This document shows positions 46,353 through 56,281 of a stretch of DNA of 64,000 nt, piece by piece. Position numbers and translations under genes: made by a program. Below the pieces are notes generated by a model. The model was not told the origin of the DNA and ran no database searches. It worked only from the letters and a program-made list of their open reading frames with translations. The number at the start of each line of letters is the position of its first letter. Position 1 is the stretch's first letter. The stretch comes from Nostoc sp. HK-01 (GTDB taxonomy: Bacteria; Cyanobacteriota; Cyanobacteriia; Cyanobacteriales; Nostocaceae), in NCBI GenBank assembly GCA_003990705.1, contig AP018318.1:3227501-3291500 (forward strand), given 5' to 3'.

Positions 46353-49059
46353 TCTATCTGTTCAGTTGGTCACTCTAGAACAACTCAACGCAAGTTTGGG
46401 CTGTTCCCTCTCGCTAGAAGAATTTCAGTCCTGTCTGCAACAAGCAAAATCCCTTAATCCTAAAGTTGGTAAATTCTGGCAAGGCATAAATGTTGAATCT
46501 GGCATCTATATTGTCGTGACAGGCAAAGTCAGATTACTAGATGAAGCCGATGAATTAATTGCCACGTTAGAAGCAGGAACTTCCTTTGGAGAATTTACTT
46601 TATTTCCAGAAGCTAACTTTAAACCATATTCAGCCAGGGCTTCAGTTAATTTACAACTGTGCTTTATTCCCAGTGATGTATTACATTCATTAATGGCCAA
46701 ATATCCCGAAATTCGCGGTCATCTTTGGACTAAAGCCTTATCCCGTTCGCCACAACAGACAGACTCAGATGATTTTCCCCTCACAACATCACATCATCAA
46801 ATAGACATTGTTGCGCCACCTGTCGAACTTGCAGACAACAAAAAGATTAGCAAAGCTTACTTCCCCAACCCTACCCAGCGAGTCGGCCATTTATGGCAAA
46901 AAGTCACTCGGCGCTATCCATTTTTTGCTCAACAAAGTGCTTCTGACTGTGGTGCAGCTTGTTTAGTGATGGTGTCTCGCTATTGGGGTAAACGCTTTAG
47001 TGTGAATCGCTTGCGAGATATTGCTAATGTAGACCGCAACGGTGCATCTTTGCGCGGTTTAGTGATGGCAGCGGAAAGCCTCGGCTTTAATACTAGACCT
47101 GTCAAAGCTAGTTTCAACCAGTTAACCAAGCAAAAATTACCAGCGATCGCTCATTGGGAAGGCAAGCATTATATAGTTGTTTATGAAATCACCCCAAAAG
47201 ATGTGATTATTGGCGACCCCGCCATTGGTCAAAAAACCCTCAGCCACAGCGAATTTAAAAGTAACTGGACTGGTTATGCTTTGCTGTTGCAACCAACAGC
47301 CGCCCTCAAAGATGCCAAAGAAACCTCTACACCTTTTTGGCAATTCTTGAGATTAATGCAACCCCACTCGTTGGTAATACTGGAGGTGTTAATTGCTTCA
47401 GTCTTTATCCAGATATTTGGACTGATTACCCCTTTATTTACCCAGTTAATTTTAGACCGAGTGGTTGTCCAGCGATCGGAACTCACATTAACAGCCGTGG
47501 GTTTAGGATTGTTGATGTTTAACTTGTTTCGCGTCGCCATGATAGGGTTACGCCAATATCTGTTAGATCACACAGCTAACAAAATCGACTTAGTTTTAAT
47601 TGTGGGTTTTATTCGCCACACCTTCCGGCTACCTTTGAGTTTTTTCGAGTCGCGTTATGTGGGAGATATCATCTCGCGCATCCAAGAAAATCGCAAAATT
47701 CAAAGATTTCTATCCGGTGAAGCCTTATCTATCCTGTTAGATTTATTCACCGTCTTTATTTATGTAGGATTAATGCTGTGGTACAGCTGGCAAATGGCAC
47801 TACTAGTATTAGTTATAGTCCCACCTTTTGCCTTATTAGCATTGATAGCTACACCTTTTCTCCAAAGGATTTCACGAGAAATATTTAATGCTGTTGCCAA
47901 AGAGAGCAGTTACTTAATTGAAGCCCTAACTGGTGTACGAACAGTCAAAGCTACAGCAGTTGAACAAAATGTGCGCTGGCATTGGGAAGAGTTATTAAAT
48001 CAAGAAGTCAAAACCAACTTCGCCAGCCAAGTTATTAGTAACCGTCTGCAAATCATTAGTAACACAATTCAAGCTTTAGTAACTACTGCCTTGTTATGGT
48101 TTGGGGCGCATTTAGTCATCCAGAATCAGTTAACAATTGGTCAATTAGTAGCATTTAATTTGCTATTAGTCAATATTATTACCCCCTTTCAAAGATTGAC
48201 AGTTTTGTGGAATCAATTACAAGAAGTAGTAATTGCTGTAGAAAGGATTAATGATGTTTTAGATGCAGAACCGGAAGAAGATTTACAATATCAGCTAAGG
48301 CAAAACTTGCCGCAAATTCAAGGTAGTATTCGCTTTGAAAATGTGACTTTTCGCTATCACCCAGACAGTGATGTAAATATTTTAGAAAATCTCAGTTTTG
48401 CAATCAAACCAGGACAAATGGTAGCTTTAGTGGGGCGTAGTGGTTCCGGGAAAACAACCATTTCTAAGTTAGTTTTAGGATTGTATCCGCCTACTGATGG
48501 CAAAATCTGGATTGATGGTCACGATATTACCAGTATTTCCTTACGTTCTCTACGTTCTTGTGTGGGAGTAGTTGACCAAGATACCTTTTTATTTGGTGGC
48601 ACAATTCGAGAAAATATTAGTTTGGGTTATCCTGGGGCAACTTTAGCAGAATTGATAGAAGCTGCCAAGTTAGCTGGTGCTGATGAGTTTATTAAAAAGT
48701 TACCTTTGGGATATGAAACTCAAATAGGTGAAGGTGGCGGTTTGTTGTCTGGTGGACAGCGACAGCGAATTGCGATCGCTAGGGCTTTATTAGGTAATCC
48801 GCAGTTATTGATTTTAGATGAAGCTACTTCTCATTTAGATACTGAATCTGAAAGAATTATTCAACAAAATCTCACCAAAATTCTCAATGGAAGAACAACA
48901 TTAGTCATAGCCCACCGACTTTCGACTGTGCGGAATGCAGATTTGATTTTAGTTCTAGACAGAGGGTTGCTAATTGAAAGTGGAACTCATGAAGAATTAA
49001 TGAATAAAAAAGGGCATTATTTCTATCTTAATCAACAGCAATTCCAGCTTAATAATTAA
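46342..49059 (+). CDS. Peptidase C39-ABC exporter with N-terminal cNMP-binding domain
   Basis: 905 residues. A cyclic-nucleotide-binding-like beta-barrel (about 35-130: G-I-Y-I-V-V-T-G-K-V-R, G-E-F-T-L-F-P) precedes a C39 peptidase with the triad Cys203 (S-D-C-G-A-A-C), His276 (K-H-Y-I-V-V-Y) and Asp292 (G-D-P). Six membrane helices (about 335-620) and the ATPase follow: Walker A G-R-S-G-S-G-K-T (698-705), L-S-G-G-Q (802-806), L-I-L-D-E-A-T-S. Such PCAT proteins cut double-glycine leaders and export the core. HetC of Anabaena has, as far as I recall, a comparable layout. All catalytic residues are intact. Confidence 0.93.
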   Translation: MAHNLSVQLVTLEQLNASLGCSLSLEEFQSCLQQAKSLNPKVGKFWQGINVESGIYIVVTGKVRLLDEADELIATLEAGTSFGEFTLFPEANFKPYSARASVNLQLCFIPSDVLHSLMAKYPEIRGHLWTKALSRSPQQTDSDDFPLTTSHHQIDIVAPPVELADNKKISKAYFPNPTQRVGHLWQKVTRRYPFFAQQSASDCGAACLVMVSRYWGKRFSVNRLRDIANVDRNGASLRGLVMAAESLGFNTRPVKASFNQLTKQKLPAIAHWEGKHYIVVYEITPKDVIIGDPAIGQKTLSHSEFKSNWTGYALLLQPTAALKDAKETSTPFWQFLRLMQPHSLVILEVLIASVFIQIFGLITPLFTQLILDRVVVQRSELTLTAVGLGLLMFNLFRVAMIGLRQYLLDHTANKIDLVLIVGFIRHTFRLPLSFFESRYVGDIISRIQENRKIQRFLSGEALSILLDLFTVFIYVGLMLWYSWQMALLVLVIVPPFALLALIATPFLQRISREIFNAVAKESSYLIEALTGVRTVKATAVEQNVRWHWEELLNQEVKTNFASQVISNRLQIISNTIQALVTTALLWFGAHLVIQNQLTIGQLVAFNLLLVNIITPFQRLTVLWNQLQEVVIAVERINDVLDAEPEEDLQYQLRQNLPQIQGSIRFENVTFRYHPDSDVNILENLSFAIKPGQMVALVGRSGSGKTTISKLVLGLYPPTDGKIWIDGHDITSISLRSLRSCVGVVDQDTFLFGGTIRENISLGYPGATLAELIEAAKLAGADEFIKKLPLGYETQIGEGGGLLSGGQRQRIAIARALLGNPQLLILDEATSHLDTESERIIQQNLTKILNGRTTLVIAHRLSTVRNADLILVLDRGLLIESGTHEELMNKKGHYFYLNQQQFQLNN

Positions 49060-49414
49060 TTATCAATAGTCGTTTGATTGTCTTTACTCTTCATTTTTAG
49101 CCCCTAACTACTGTTTTGATAAAAAATATGACAGATACATTTAATGGTAAACGACCAAATTCATCTTTAAAAGAAAAAGATACATTTGAACAAGCAATTA
49201 TAAACAACTCTATACCAGCAAAAACTGATGATTGGTCTGATGTTACGAGAGAAACACTGGATAACTTACCCGAAGTGTGGACGAGAGGAATACTATATTT
49301 TTTAGTTGTGTTTGTCTCAATCATTTTACCTTGGACAATATTTTCTCAGATTGATGAAACAGGTACAGCTAGAGGCAGAATTGATACCAAGTTGCAGTCA
49401 GATGTAGTAGTCTA

Positions 49415-50531
49415 AAAAAAGAGATGACGAGAACAAAGGCAGAGTCTGACGGGTGCATATGGCTCAAGTAACGCAAGCAGTACCCCATCTAGATTTAGAG
49501 ACGGTAAAACAAAGAGTAAAGTTGGCGCAATCGCATTGGGAAAGGCAAAAATGGCTAGTGATATACAATGCGAGCGCAGATCCAAGAACAGCAGCCGAGA
49601 TAGCTGTACACGTAGGGGTATCAAAAGGGTTTGTCAGAAAAGTAATTCAACAATACAACCGCAAGGGAGAAGCTGGATTATCAGCGTCAGGGAAAGGCGG
49701 TAGACATAATTGCTATCTAAGCTGGGAGCAAGAAAAAGAACTGATAGATTCTTTTAAAGAAAAGGCACGCAGTGGTCAAGTGGCAACAGCAATGCAAATA
49801 AAACTTGCGTATGAAAAGAAATGTGGTTTTACTGTGCATAAAACTACAATTTATCGCCTATTAGAACGGCATCAGTGGCGCAAAATTATCCCAAGACCAA
49901 CTCATCCCAAAAAAGACCCAAATTCTGTTGATGAATTTAAAAAAACTTTCCTCAACTAGTAGAAAAAATTAATCAAACAAGAGACCCATCTGATACTAGA
50001 CCTGTAGTATTAATGGCAGGAGATGAAGGCAGGTTTGGTCGGATTGGAGAAGTTAGGGCTTGTTGGTGTCCCCAAGGTATACGCCCAACTGTGCCAAAAC
50101 AACAAGTCAGGCAGTATATTTATGCTTACGCCGCAGTTGCACCCGAATTAGGCAAAATGACTTGCTTAACTTTGCCTTATGCTAATACTAAAATGATGAA
50201 TTTATTTTTATCACAAATTTCCCAAGAATTTGCTGATTATTTTGTAATTTTACAGTTAGATAAAGCATCTTGGCATCGTTCTAATGCTTTAAATGTTCCT
50301 GAAAATATTCGTTTAATTTTTCAACCTGCTCATAGCCCAGAATTAATGCCGGTTGAACACATCTGGGAAGACATTCGAGAAAAACACTTTTATAATCAAG
50401 TCTTTCCTACTTTAGACCACGTTGAGGACGTACTATGCCAGGGTTTAATCGACCTTTGTTCTGATAGCGATCGCCTGCGTTCTTTAACTTTTTTTCCTCA
50501 TCTCAGAATACTACCTCTGAACGCAACTTAG
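49415..50531 (+). mobile_element. IS630-family insertion sequence
   Basis: About 1117 bp inserted in the hlyD-like gene. TA at 49413-49414 and 50532-50533 is the likely duplicated target: it is the only TA pair that restores the adaptor reading frame without a stop, and IS630 elements duplicate TA. I could not see convincing terminal inverted repeats at these limits, so the ends are uncertain by some bases. Confidence 0.75.
49453..50531 (+). CDS. IS630-family transposase, two frames joined by -1 frameshift
   Basis: The first frame (49453-49959, 168 residues) holds the HTH and winged-helix DNA-binding part. The second, -1 frame has its conserved part from about 49941 and contains the DDE domain: Asp in M-A-G-D-E-G-R-F, Asp in L-Q-L-D-K-A-S-W, Glu in V-E-H-I-W-E-D-I. 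A run of seven A (49939-49945) sits just before the first frame's stop and is a classic slippery site; a -1 slip there yields D-E-F-K-K-N-F-P-Q-L-V-E-K-I. All catalytic residues are present, so the element may be active. Confidence 0.82.
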
Positions 50532-51808
50532 TATGAAACTCAAGATAAAACCATTAAGCTCGATGCGGCTGTGGCGGGTACGGTAGCTGAAATTCAAGTA
50601 AAAGAAGGAGATTCAGTCAAAGCCGGACAAACTTTATTAATATTAGACTCGGAATTGGTGAAATCTGAATTGCAACAAGCCCAGGATAAATTAGAAGGGC
50701 AGTTAAATCGATTGACGCAGTTAAATTCAGCGAAAAATCAACTATTTGTCTCTTCGGCAACCCAAGAGCAACAAAATCAATCTCAACAGTTAGAGAAGCA
50801 ATCACAAATTGAGCAATTTCGCCAAAATCTGCAATTAATTACTAATAATTTTAATTTACATAAAGAGGAAGGTATAGCACAATTAAACCAAGCAAAGCAA
50901 ACTATTATACAACATGAAAAAGCGAAAAAATTAGCAGAAGTTAGCTTGGCGATCGCTCAACGAGAACTAGAGCGTTATCAAAAGGCTTTCCAAGATGGAA
51001 TTGCGGCTGAAGTTAACGTTGTAGAAAAAGAAGATGCTCTACAAGAAAGAATAAAATTCCATGAATAAACAAAAGCAGATATTCAACAAGCAAAGTTACG
51101 TTTAGCAGAACAACAAAGCAGTTATGAACGGAATATTCGCCAAGCTAATGCAGATATTCAACAAGCCCAGTTACGCCTCAAAGAGCAAGAAACAAGTTAT
51201 CAAACTTTAATTCGTTCTGGTAAATTAGCCATTTTAAGAATTGCTGAACAACAAAAAAATCTCGAAACTGAGATTACATCTTTGCAATCAGATATCGCTC
51301 AAACTAAAAGTCAAATAGAATCGCTCAAATTTCAATTGCAACAGCGAGAAATCAAAGCTACTACTAACGGTATTCTATTTCAACTACCAATACAAAAACC
51401 AGGAGCCGTTGTCCAATCTGGAACAATGGTGGCGGAGATAGCACCTGCAAATTCACCTTTTATTATTCGTGCCACAATGTCTACTACTGAAAGCGGTTCT
51501 TTACATACAGGATTACCAGTCAAGCTAAAGTTTGATGCCTATCCATTTCAAGATTATGGTGTGATATCAGGAGAGTTAATTAAGATTTCTCCGAATACTA
51601 CAGAAATAGACACCCCTAATGGCAAAGTTGCGGCTTATAACTTAGATATTGCGCTCAAACAAAACTGTTTGCCCTCTGCTGATAAATGTATACCCTTGCG
51701 CCCAGGTGATACAGCTACCGCCGAAGTCATCATCCGCCAACGGCGAATTATTGATTTTCTACTTGATCCATTTAAGCAGTTACAGCAAGGAGGGGTGAAG
51801 TTGTAAGA

Positions 51809-52447
51809 TTACCCTTGTTTCACAAACAAAGCGCGATAAATTGGTTCGCCTTTGTTTTGGGTAAATATTTCTCGTTCTGTGGGGACTGCTAATGGATTGT
51901 CTGTTAACCATTCATCTGTACCAACTCGCGCAAAGGCTGAGTTTTCGGCAAAGCGATCGCACATTTCCACAGCGACAAATTTCATATCTGATTGCAGAAA
52001 TACCACCCCACCCACTGCTAAATATTGGGCTAATTCTGCCACTAATTTTGGTTGCACTACACGGCGTTTAGCATGACGAGTTTTAAACCAGGGATCGGGA
52101 AATTGAATCGTCACCCGTTGTAACATGCCTGGAGTTAAGCCAGATAAAAGAGATTGTAAGGAGTTATTCGCATTACCATACAAATAATGCAGGTTAGTTA
52201 AACCCAAGTCAGAACGCAACTGATTCGCCTCCACTACCAATGGTTCCCGAATTTCCAAACCTAGAAAATTCCAGTTAGGTTCTACCTGCGCCATTTGCAA
52301 CACAAACCGCCCTTTAGCACAACCAATATCTAAATGCAGTGGTTGGTTTGGTTGTGCATAAATTTTTTCCCACTCAAGGGGATTGACTGGTGTGCGATAT
52401 TTTTGGGCAAGTGGGTTAACGTGTTGGCGGACTCTAACTGCTGCCAA
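51809..52447 (-). CDS. trmB: tRNA (guanine-N7-)-methyltransferase
   Basis: 212 residues. SAM motif D-I-G-C-A-K-G-R-F, F-L-G-L-E-I-R, and the TrmB signature I-Q-F-P-D-P-W-F-K-T-R-H-A-K-R-R, with T-E-R-E at the C-terminus. It makes m7G46 in the tRNA variable loop. Convergent with the adaptor pseudogene, with only two bases between the stops. Confidence 0.95.
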   Translation of the reverse strand: MAAVRVRQHVNPLAQKYRTPVNPLEWEKIYAQPNQPLHLDIGCAKGRFVLQMAQVEPNWNFLGLEIREPLVVEANQLRSDLGLTNLHYLYGNANNSLQSLLSGLTPGMLQRVTIQFPDPWFKTRHAKRRVVQPKLVAELAQYLAVGGVVFLQSDMKFVAVEMCDRFAENSAFARVGTDEWLTDNPLAVPTEREIFTQNKGEPIYRALFVKQG

Positions 52448-52714
52448 AGTGGAAACTCCTTGTAGTAACGACAGTAAACAGTGATTTGTAGAGAAAAAAT
52501 TAGGTATGTTATTATATAATAAATTTAATTTGACAGCTAAATAATTAATAAACTATTCAATTTTTAAAATATTAAACATTCTCTATTAATCAAAAAAAGA
52601 TTAAAAAACATCAAATAATCAGTCAACTTTGAGCTATTTTTACGTTTAAATTAGATTTTATTTTTCTGGTAGCTAACAAAAATATAAAAATGTTCAATTA
52701 TGCGTGAATAACTC

Positions 52715-52747
52715 AGATCCTCGACTTTTTTAAGAAGTCGGGGATCT
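52715..52747. repeat. GATCCTCGACTTTTT palindrome in the gap 52448-52862
   Basis: AGATCCTCGACTT...AAGTCGGGGATCT with one G-T pair; the fourth member of the dispersed palindrome family. Otherwise the gap is AT-rich (52500-52700 almost only A/T) with no gene. Confidence 0.6.
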
Positions 52748-52862
52748 TAGCTTCATATACAAATGTTAAGTAATGATTTCCCAGCAGAGTTGCCAAAGCA
52801 AAGGTTATACTTTGTGGAAAAGGCTTTTTTGAACCAGTATTTATAAAATTGTCTGCAAATCA

Positions 52863-53978
52863 ATGGCTCTCAATTTTCGCTTTGCTGTAGTCAGCGACTT
52901 ACACATTGCACTTCCCCATACAATCTGGGATCATCCCAGTCGGTTTCATTTGGTGGAAGTTAGTATTCCGGCTTTTGAAAGTGTCATCGAACATTTAACA
53001 CAACTTGATTTAGATTTTCTGTTGCTTCCAGGGGACTTAACTCAACACGGTGAACCAGAGAACCATCTTTGGTTACAAAAACGCTTATCTGAGTTGCCGT
53101 TTCCGGTGTATGTTGTTCCGGGTAATCATGATGTTCCGGTCTTAATGGCAGATCAGCAATCCATTGGTTTTGCTGATTTCCCTCATTATTACGGCAAGTT
53201 TGGTTATGACAATCCTGAGCAAATTTACTACACTCATCAAGTGTTACCTGGAGTGCGGTTGATTGGTCTTAATTCCAACTTTTTTAATGAAGAAGGTCAG
53301 CAATTAGGTCGTTTGGATAATCAACAACTAATTTGGTTAGAAAATGTTCTAGCAACAGCGACTGAAGAATTAGTCTTGGTGATGGTGCATCACAATGTAG
53401 TTGAGCATATACCCCAGCAGTCGCGCCATCCAATGGGCAATCGCTATATGCTGCAAAATGCGCCGCAACTGCTAGAATTGCTCCGTCAGTATCAAGTCAA
53501 GTTAGTATTTACAGGTCATCTGCACGTTCAAGATATTGCCTGCTCTGATGGTGTTTACGATATCACTACTGGTTCTTTAGTCAGTTATCCTCATCCTTAT
53601 CGAGTTTTTGAGTTTCGCCAAGATAACTACGGCAGAGAATGGTTGCAAATTTTATCTCATCGTGTAGAATCTGTACCTGATTTTCCTGACTTGCAACATT
53701 TATCAAAACAATGGATGGGCGATCGCTCTTTGCCTTTTTTAATGAAATTTCTCACTCACCCACCTTTAAACTTACCACCAGAACAAGCTCAAGAAATTGC
53801 TCCTAGTTTGCGTTACTTTTGGGCAAATATCGCTGATGGAGATGCTCTGTTTGACTACCCGCAATTTCCCCAAAAAGTTCGTCATTACATTCAAGCCTAC
53901 AGTGCGATCGCTCGTTGTGGTACTCCTCACCTCATTGATAACAACAGCACCCTACTGTTGGAAAAGATGAGGGATTAG
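52863..53978 (+). CDS. Calcineurin-like metallophosphoesterase
   Basis: 371 residues. All five family motifs are present: S-D-L-H, P-G-D-L-T, G-N-H-D-V, V-H-H-N, and G-H-L-H. The best general resemblance is to the CpdA/class III cyclic-nucleotide phosphodiesterase-like group, but the substrate cannot be told. The C-terminal 110 residues are a helical extension not needed for the fold. No signal peptide. Single gene. Confidence 0.88.
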   Translation: MALNFRFAVVSDLHIALPHTIWDHPSRFHLVEVSIPAFESVIEHLTQLDLDFLLLPGDLTQHGEPENHLWLQKRLSELPFPVYVVPGNHDVPVLMADQQSIGFADFPHYYGKFGYDNPEQIYYTHQVLPGVRLIGLNSNFFNEEGQQLGRLDNQQLIWLENVLATATEELVLVMVHHNVVEHIPQQSRHPMGNRYMLQNAPQLLELLRQYQVKLVFTGHLHVQDIACSDGVYDITTGSLVSYPHPYRVFEFRQDNYGREWLQILSHRVESVPDFPDLQHLSKQWMGDRSLPFLMKFLTHPPLNLPPEQAQEIAPSLRYFWANIADGDALFDYPQFPQKVRHYIQAYSAIARCGTPHLIDNNSTLLLEKMRD

Positions 53979-54028
53979 GGGTGTGAGAGAGCAAGGGTGT
54001 AGGGGAAGAATTTCTTACTCAGCACTCA

Positions 54029-55237
54029 TCACTCATACTGACGACAAATGCCAAACACAGAAGTGTAACCATGTAAAAAAGTATTACCGCCTACAGGGCC
54101 GATTTCGCCACCACAGAAAAAACCACCAATCGGTATATTTTGGAAGTAGCGCCTAAATAGTGAGGAATCAAAATTAGGTTTACCATAAAGTCCTTCACCT
54201 CGACCGATGCAAGAAAACATTAAAGCGGCGATCGCCGAGGATGAAGAAGCTTCTTGATTGTGATATTTCTCCAGCAGAAATTCCAAATCTTCTGCGGAAG
54301 CTTCAGCATCACGTAAATGAAATTGTAGACGTTGACCAGGGCGAACGCGATCGCCAATTGCGATCGCACCTCCGGCGGGATCTACCCCTAAAATACTGCG
54401 AATTAAAAAGTCACCTTGTTGCAAAGACAGCTTAAATTCATCCATCGCTACGCCCACAAATAAAGAATGCTGGGCTAAAGTTCGTTCTTGATCGCTCAAA
54501 CTATTAATTAAATCTCGCAACACCACCAATGGCACTTGCTCATCTAGTTCTAAGATAATATTGCGTTCAGCCTTGGTAACTTGCATCGGCTGACCAATGG
54601 GGCGACAGCCCTGAGCCACAATCGTTTCTAGTACAATATTGCCAGTCAAAGCCAAGGCGACAGTTCCTTCACGATAGAGGCGATCGTTACAAAATAGAGC
54701 CTGTCGTCCACCCATACCACCACTGGCTTGTCCCCCCACAATCACAGAACCAGGATAAGCAAAATCTAAACCTTGCAAAAGTTCGTTGATTCCTGAAGAA
54801 AAAGAACTAGACAGCAAAATAAACTGCGGTGTGGCAGATGGTTGTACACCAATTAAATTCACCCAAGCATCTGGCGAACTATCTAAATCAGGTAACTCTT
54901 CCGCCAAAATATGAGAAACTTGGAGACTTACCCCAGGCAGATGTGCCAATGTCAAGCTTAACGCCGCTTCTGCTTCTATTTCTTGGGTTTGCCCATCAGT
55001 TGTAGTACCAATTACACCACCACCGCTACAACCGATCATGACGGGTACGGAAATTTTTTCTGCCAGCAAAGGTAAAAGCCGGGAATATTCACTAGCAAAA
55101 GCAGATGAAATAAATACCAGCCCTAAATCCGCCTGTGCTGTTAACAAAGACGTAGTTTTTTGCACCACCTCCGTAACAGCGGCTTCTAGAGAAGGACGGG
55201 TGGATAGGGCATTAGCCCACTGCATTTGATCTGCCAT
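54029..55237 (-). CDS. FIST domain sensory protein
   Basis: 402 residues: FIST_N (about 25-215, with I-G-C-S-G-G-G-V-I-G and I-V-G-G-Q-A-S-G-G) and FIST_C (about 225-380, with P-I-G-G-F-F-C-G-G-E-I-G-P). FIST proteins are thought to sense small ligands, possibly amino acids, and usually act with kinases or c-di-GMP enzymes. Here it stands alone and lacks any output domain. Confidence 0.9.
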   Translation of the reverse strand: MADQMQWANALSTRPSLEAAVTEVVQKTTSLLTAQADLGLVFISSAFASEYSRLLPLLAEKISVPVMIGCSGGGVIGTTTDGQTQEIEAEAALSLTLAHLPGVSLQVSHILAEELPDLDSSPDAWVNLIGVQPSATPQFILLSSSFSSGINELLQGLDFAYPGSVIVGGQASGGMGGRQALFCNDRLYREGTVALALTGNIVLETIVAQGCRPIGQPMQVTKAERNIILELDEQVPLVVLRDLINSLSDQERTLAQHSLFVGVAMDEFKLSLQQGDFLIRSILGVDPAGGAIAIGDRVRPGQRLQFHLRDAEASAEDLEFLLEKYHNQEASSSSAIAALMFSCIGRGEGLYGKPNFDSSLFRRYFQNIPIGGFFCGGEIGPVGGNTFLHGYTSVFGICRQYE

Positions 55238-55613
55238 GAAATTTCATCTCTTCCTTTTTCGTAGTGCTTTTAGCCCAAGGTTTTGACGAGGCAAAGCTGT
55301 CTCACAGACTGCCTCACCGCACTGCTTCACCTCCTAACATAGCTGCCTTCACAGACAGATATTCATCAATTCCCATTACATGCAATAAATATAGTTGATA
55401 GATGCACTTTCGCAGTACGGACTCTAGAAAATCTTAAAAGATAGACAAAGATACAGTCTGAATATCCCAATTTGCCGTGATTATCAATCATCCAACTGCC
55501 ACATCCACTAAGTAGATCAACTTATTAGGTAGAATGATGAGTGGTAGTACAGAAAATAGCAATTTTTGAATTTTTCTATACTAGTATTAACAACACACAA
55601 CAAAACGACAGCT
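55238..55613. other. Divergent gap between FIST and cp12 genes
   Basis: No gene. It must contain both promoters. A weak TAGAAT -10-like hexamer lies at 55533-55538, about 75 bases before cp12. No Shine-Dalgarno site is seen before cp12. Confidence 0.4.
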
Positions 55614-55853
55614 ATGAGCGAAACCAAAGCAAAAGTTGACATTCAAGAACAAATTCAAGAAGAAGTAGAACAAGCTCGTGCAGTTTGTGATATTTCAGGT
55701 AGCAATTCTGCTGAGTGTGCTGCGGCTTGGGATGCAGTGGAAGAACTACAAGCTGAAGCTTCTCACCAGCGCCAAAGTAAGCCTAAAAATTCTTTAGAAC
55801 AGTACTGCGATGACAACCCAGATGCTGCTGAGTGCAGAGTTTACGATGAATAG
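55614..55853 (+). CDS. cp12: CP12 Calvin-cycle regulator
   Basis: 79 residues from the ATG at 55614 (M-S-E-T-K-A-K-V); the frame is open to 55566 but without family similarity. Both cysteine pairs are present: C-D-I-S-G-S-N-S-A-E-C and Y-C-D-D-N-P-D-A-A-E-C, with the A-A-W-D-A-V-E-E-L core. CP12 is disordered when reduced; in the dark its disulfides form and it holds GAPDH and phosphoribulokinase in an inactive complex. A thioredoxin target, which fits the possible ferredoxin-thioredoxin reductase gene at the window's end. Confidence 0.96.
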   Translation: MSETKAKVDIQEQIQEEVEQARAVCDISGSNSAECAAAWDAVEELQAEASHQRQSKPKNSLEQYCDDNPDAAECRVYDE

Positions 55854-56281
55854 ACATTGAGTGGGTAAACTTCTATTCATCCAACAGACAAGCAACCAAC
55901 ATCTGTTTACTGCGACCTTGTACTTTATCTGTTTGGGGTAAGTTTTGTAACTGAGCCTCAATATAAGTTGTCAGTTAGTACAAGCTACAAATGTAAAAGA
56001 TATGCAAGTTGCTTGTTTTTTTTACCTGTAAAGAGATGAATTTCGCCCCAAAGAAATATTCACACGCCAATAATTAAATTAATATTAATTTAGATATTTA
56101 GAAATTTGACTATCAGTCCAATATCAGGCTAACCATAACTACAGCCTCTGTCTTATGCCTCATTTTGTTGCTCAACGGAGTAATTTATTTTGCATGACTA
56201 TTTAAAGTATTTGCAGAAGTATCCGTTATATTAAATATCTGTTCTTCATGCAAACTTTTTATTTATCGTCTGGCAACAACA
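55854..56281. other. Gap after cp12
   Basis: No gene or clear terminator. AT-rich, with one T-run (56018-56025) after TTGC. Confidence 0.4.

Larger units (their letters stand above)
49116..51806 (+). pseudogene. HlyD-family secretion adaptor, broken by IS630 and a stop codon
   Basis: 49116-49412 encodes a cytoplasmic N-terminus and one membrane helix (Y-F-L-V-V-F-V-S-I-I-L-P-W). After the IS, the frame resumes at 50532 (Y-E-T-Q-D-K-T-I-K-L-D-A-A-V-A-G-T-V-A-E), the first lipoyl half of an HlyD adaptor. A long coiled coil is followed by the second lipoyl half and the beta-barrel domain, with a C-terminus ending at 51806. Within the coiled coil a TAA at 51066-51068 interrupts the same frame (K-F-H-E-stop-T-K-A-D-I), while the frame downstream is fully open. 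Removing the IS and one TA restores the frame at V-V-V-Y-E-T. The adaptor would have joined the C39-ABC exporter to an outer-membrane channel; it is inactive in this sequence. Confidence 0.9.

Noticed and set aside
49415-50531. Terminal inverted repeats of the IS630 element
   Set aside because: A GAGATGA string occurs near both ends in inverse order but not at the limits required by frame restoration, so I did not annotate repeats.
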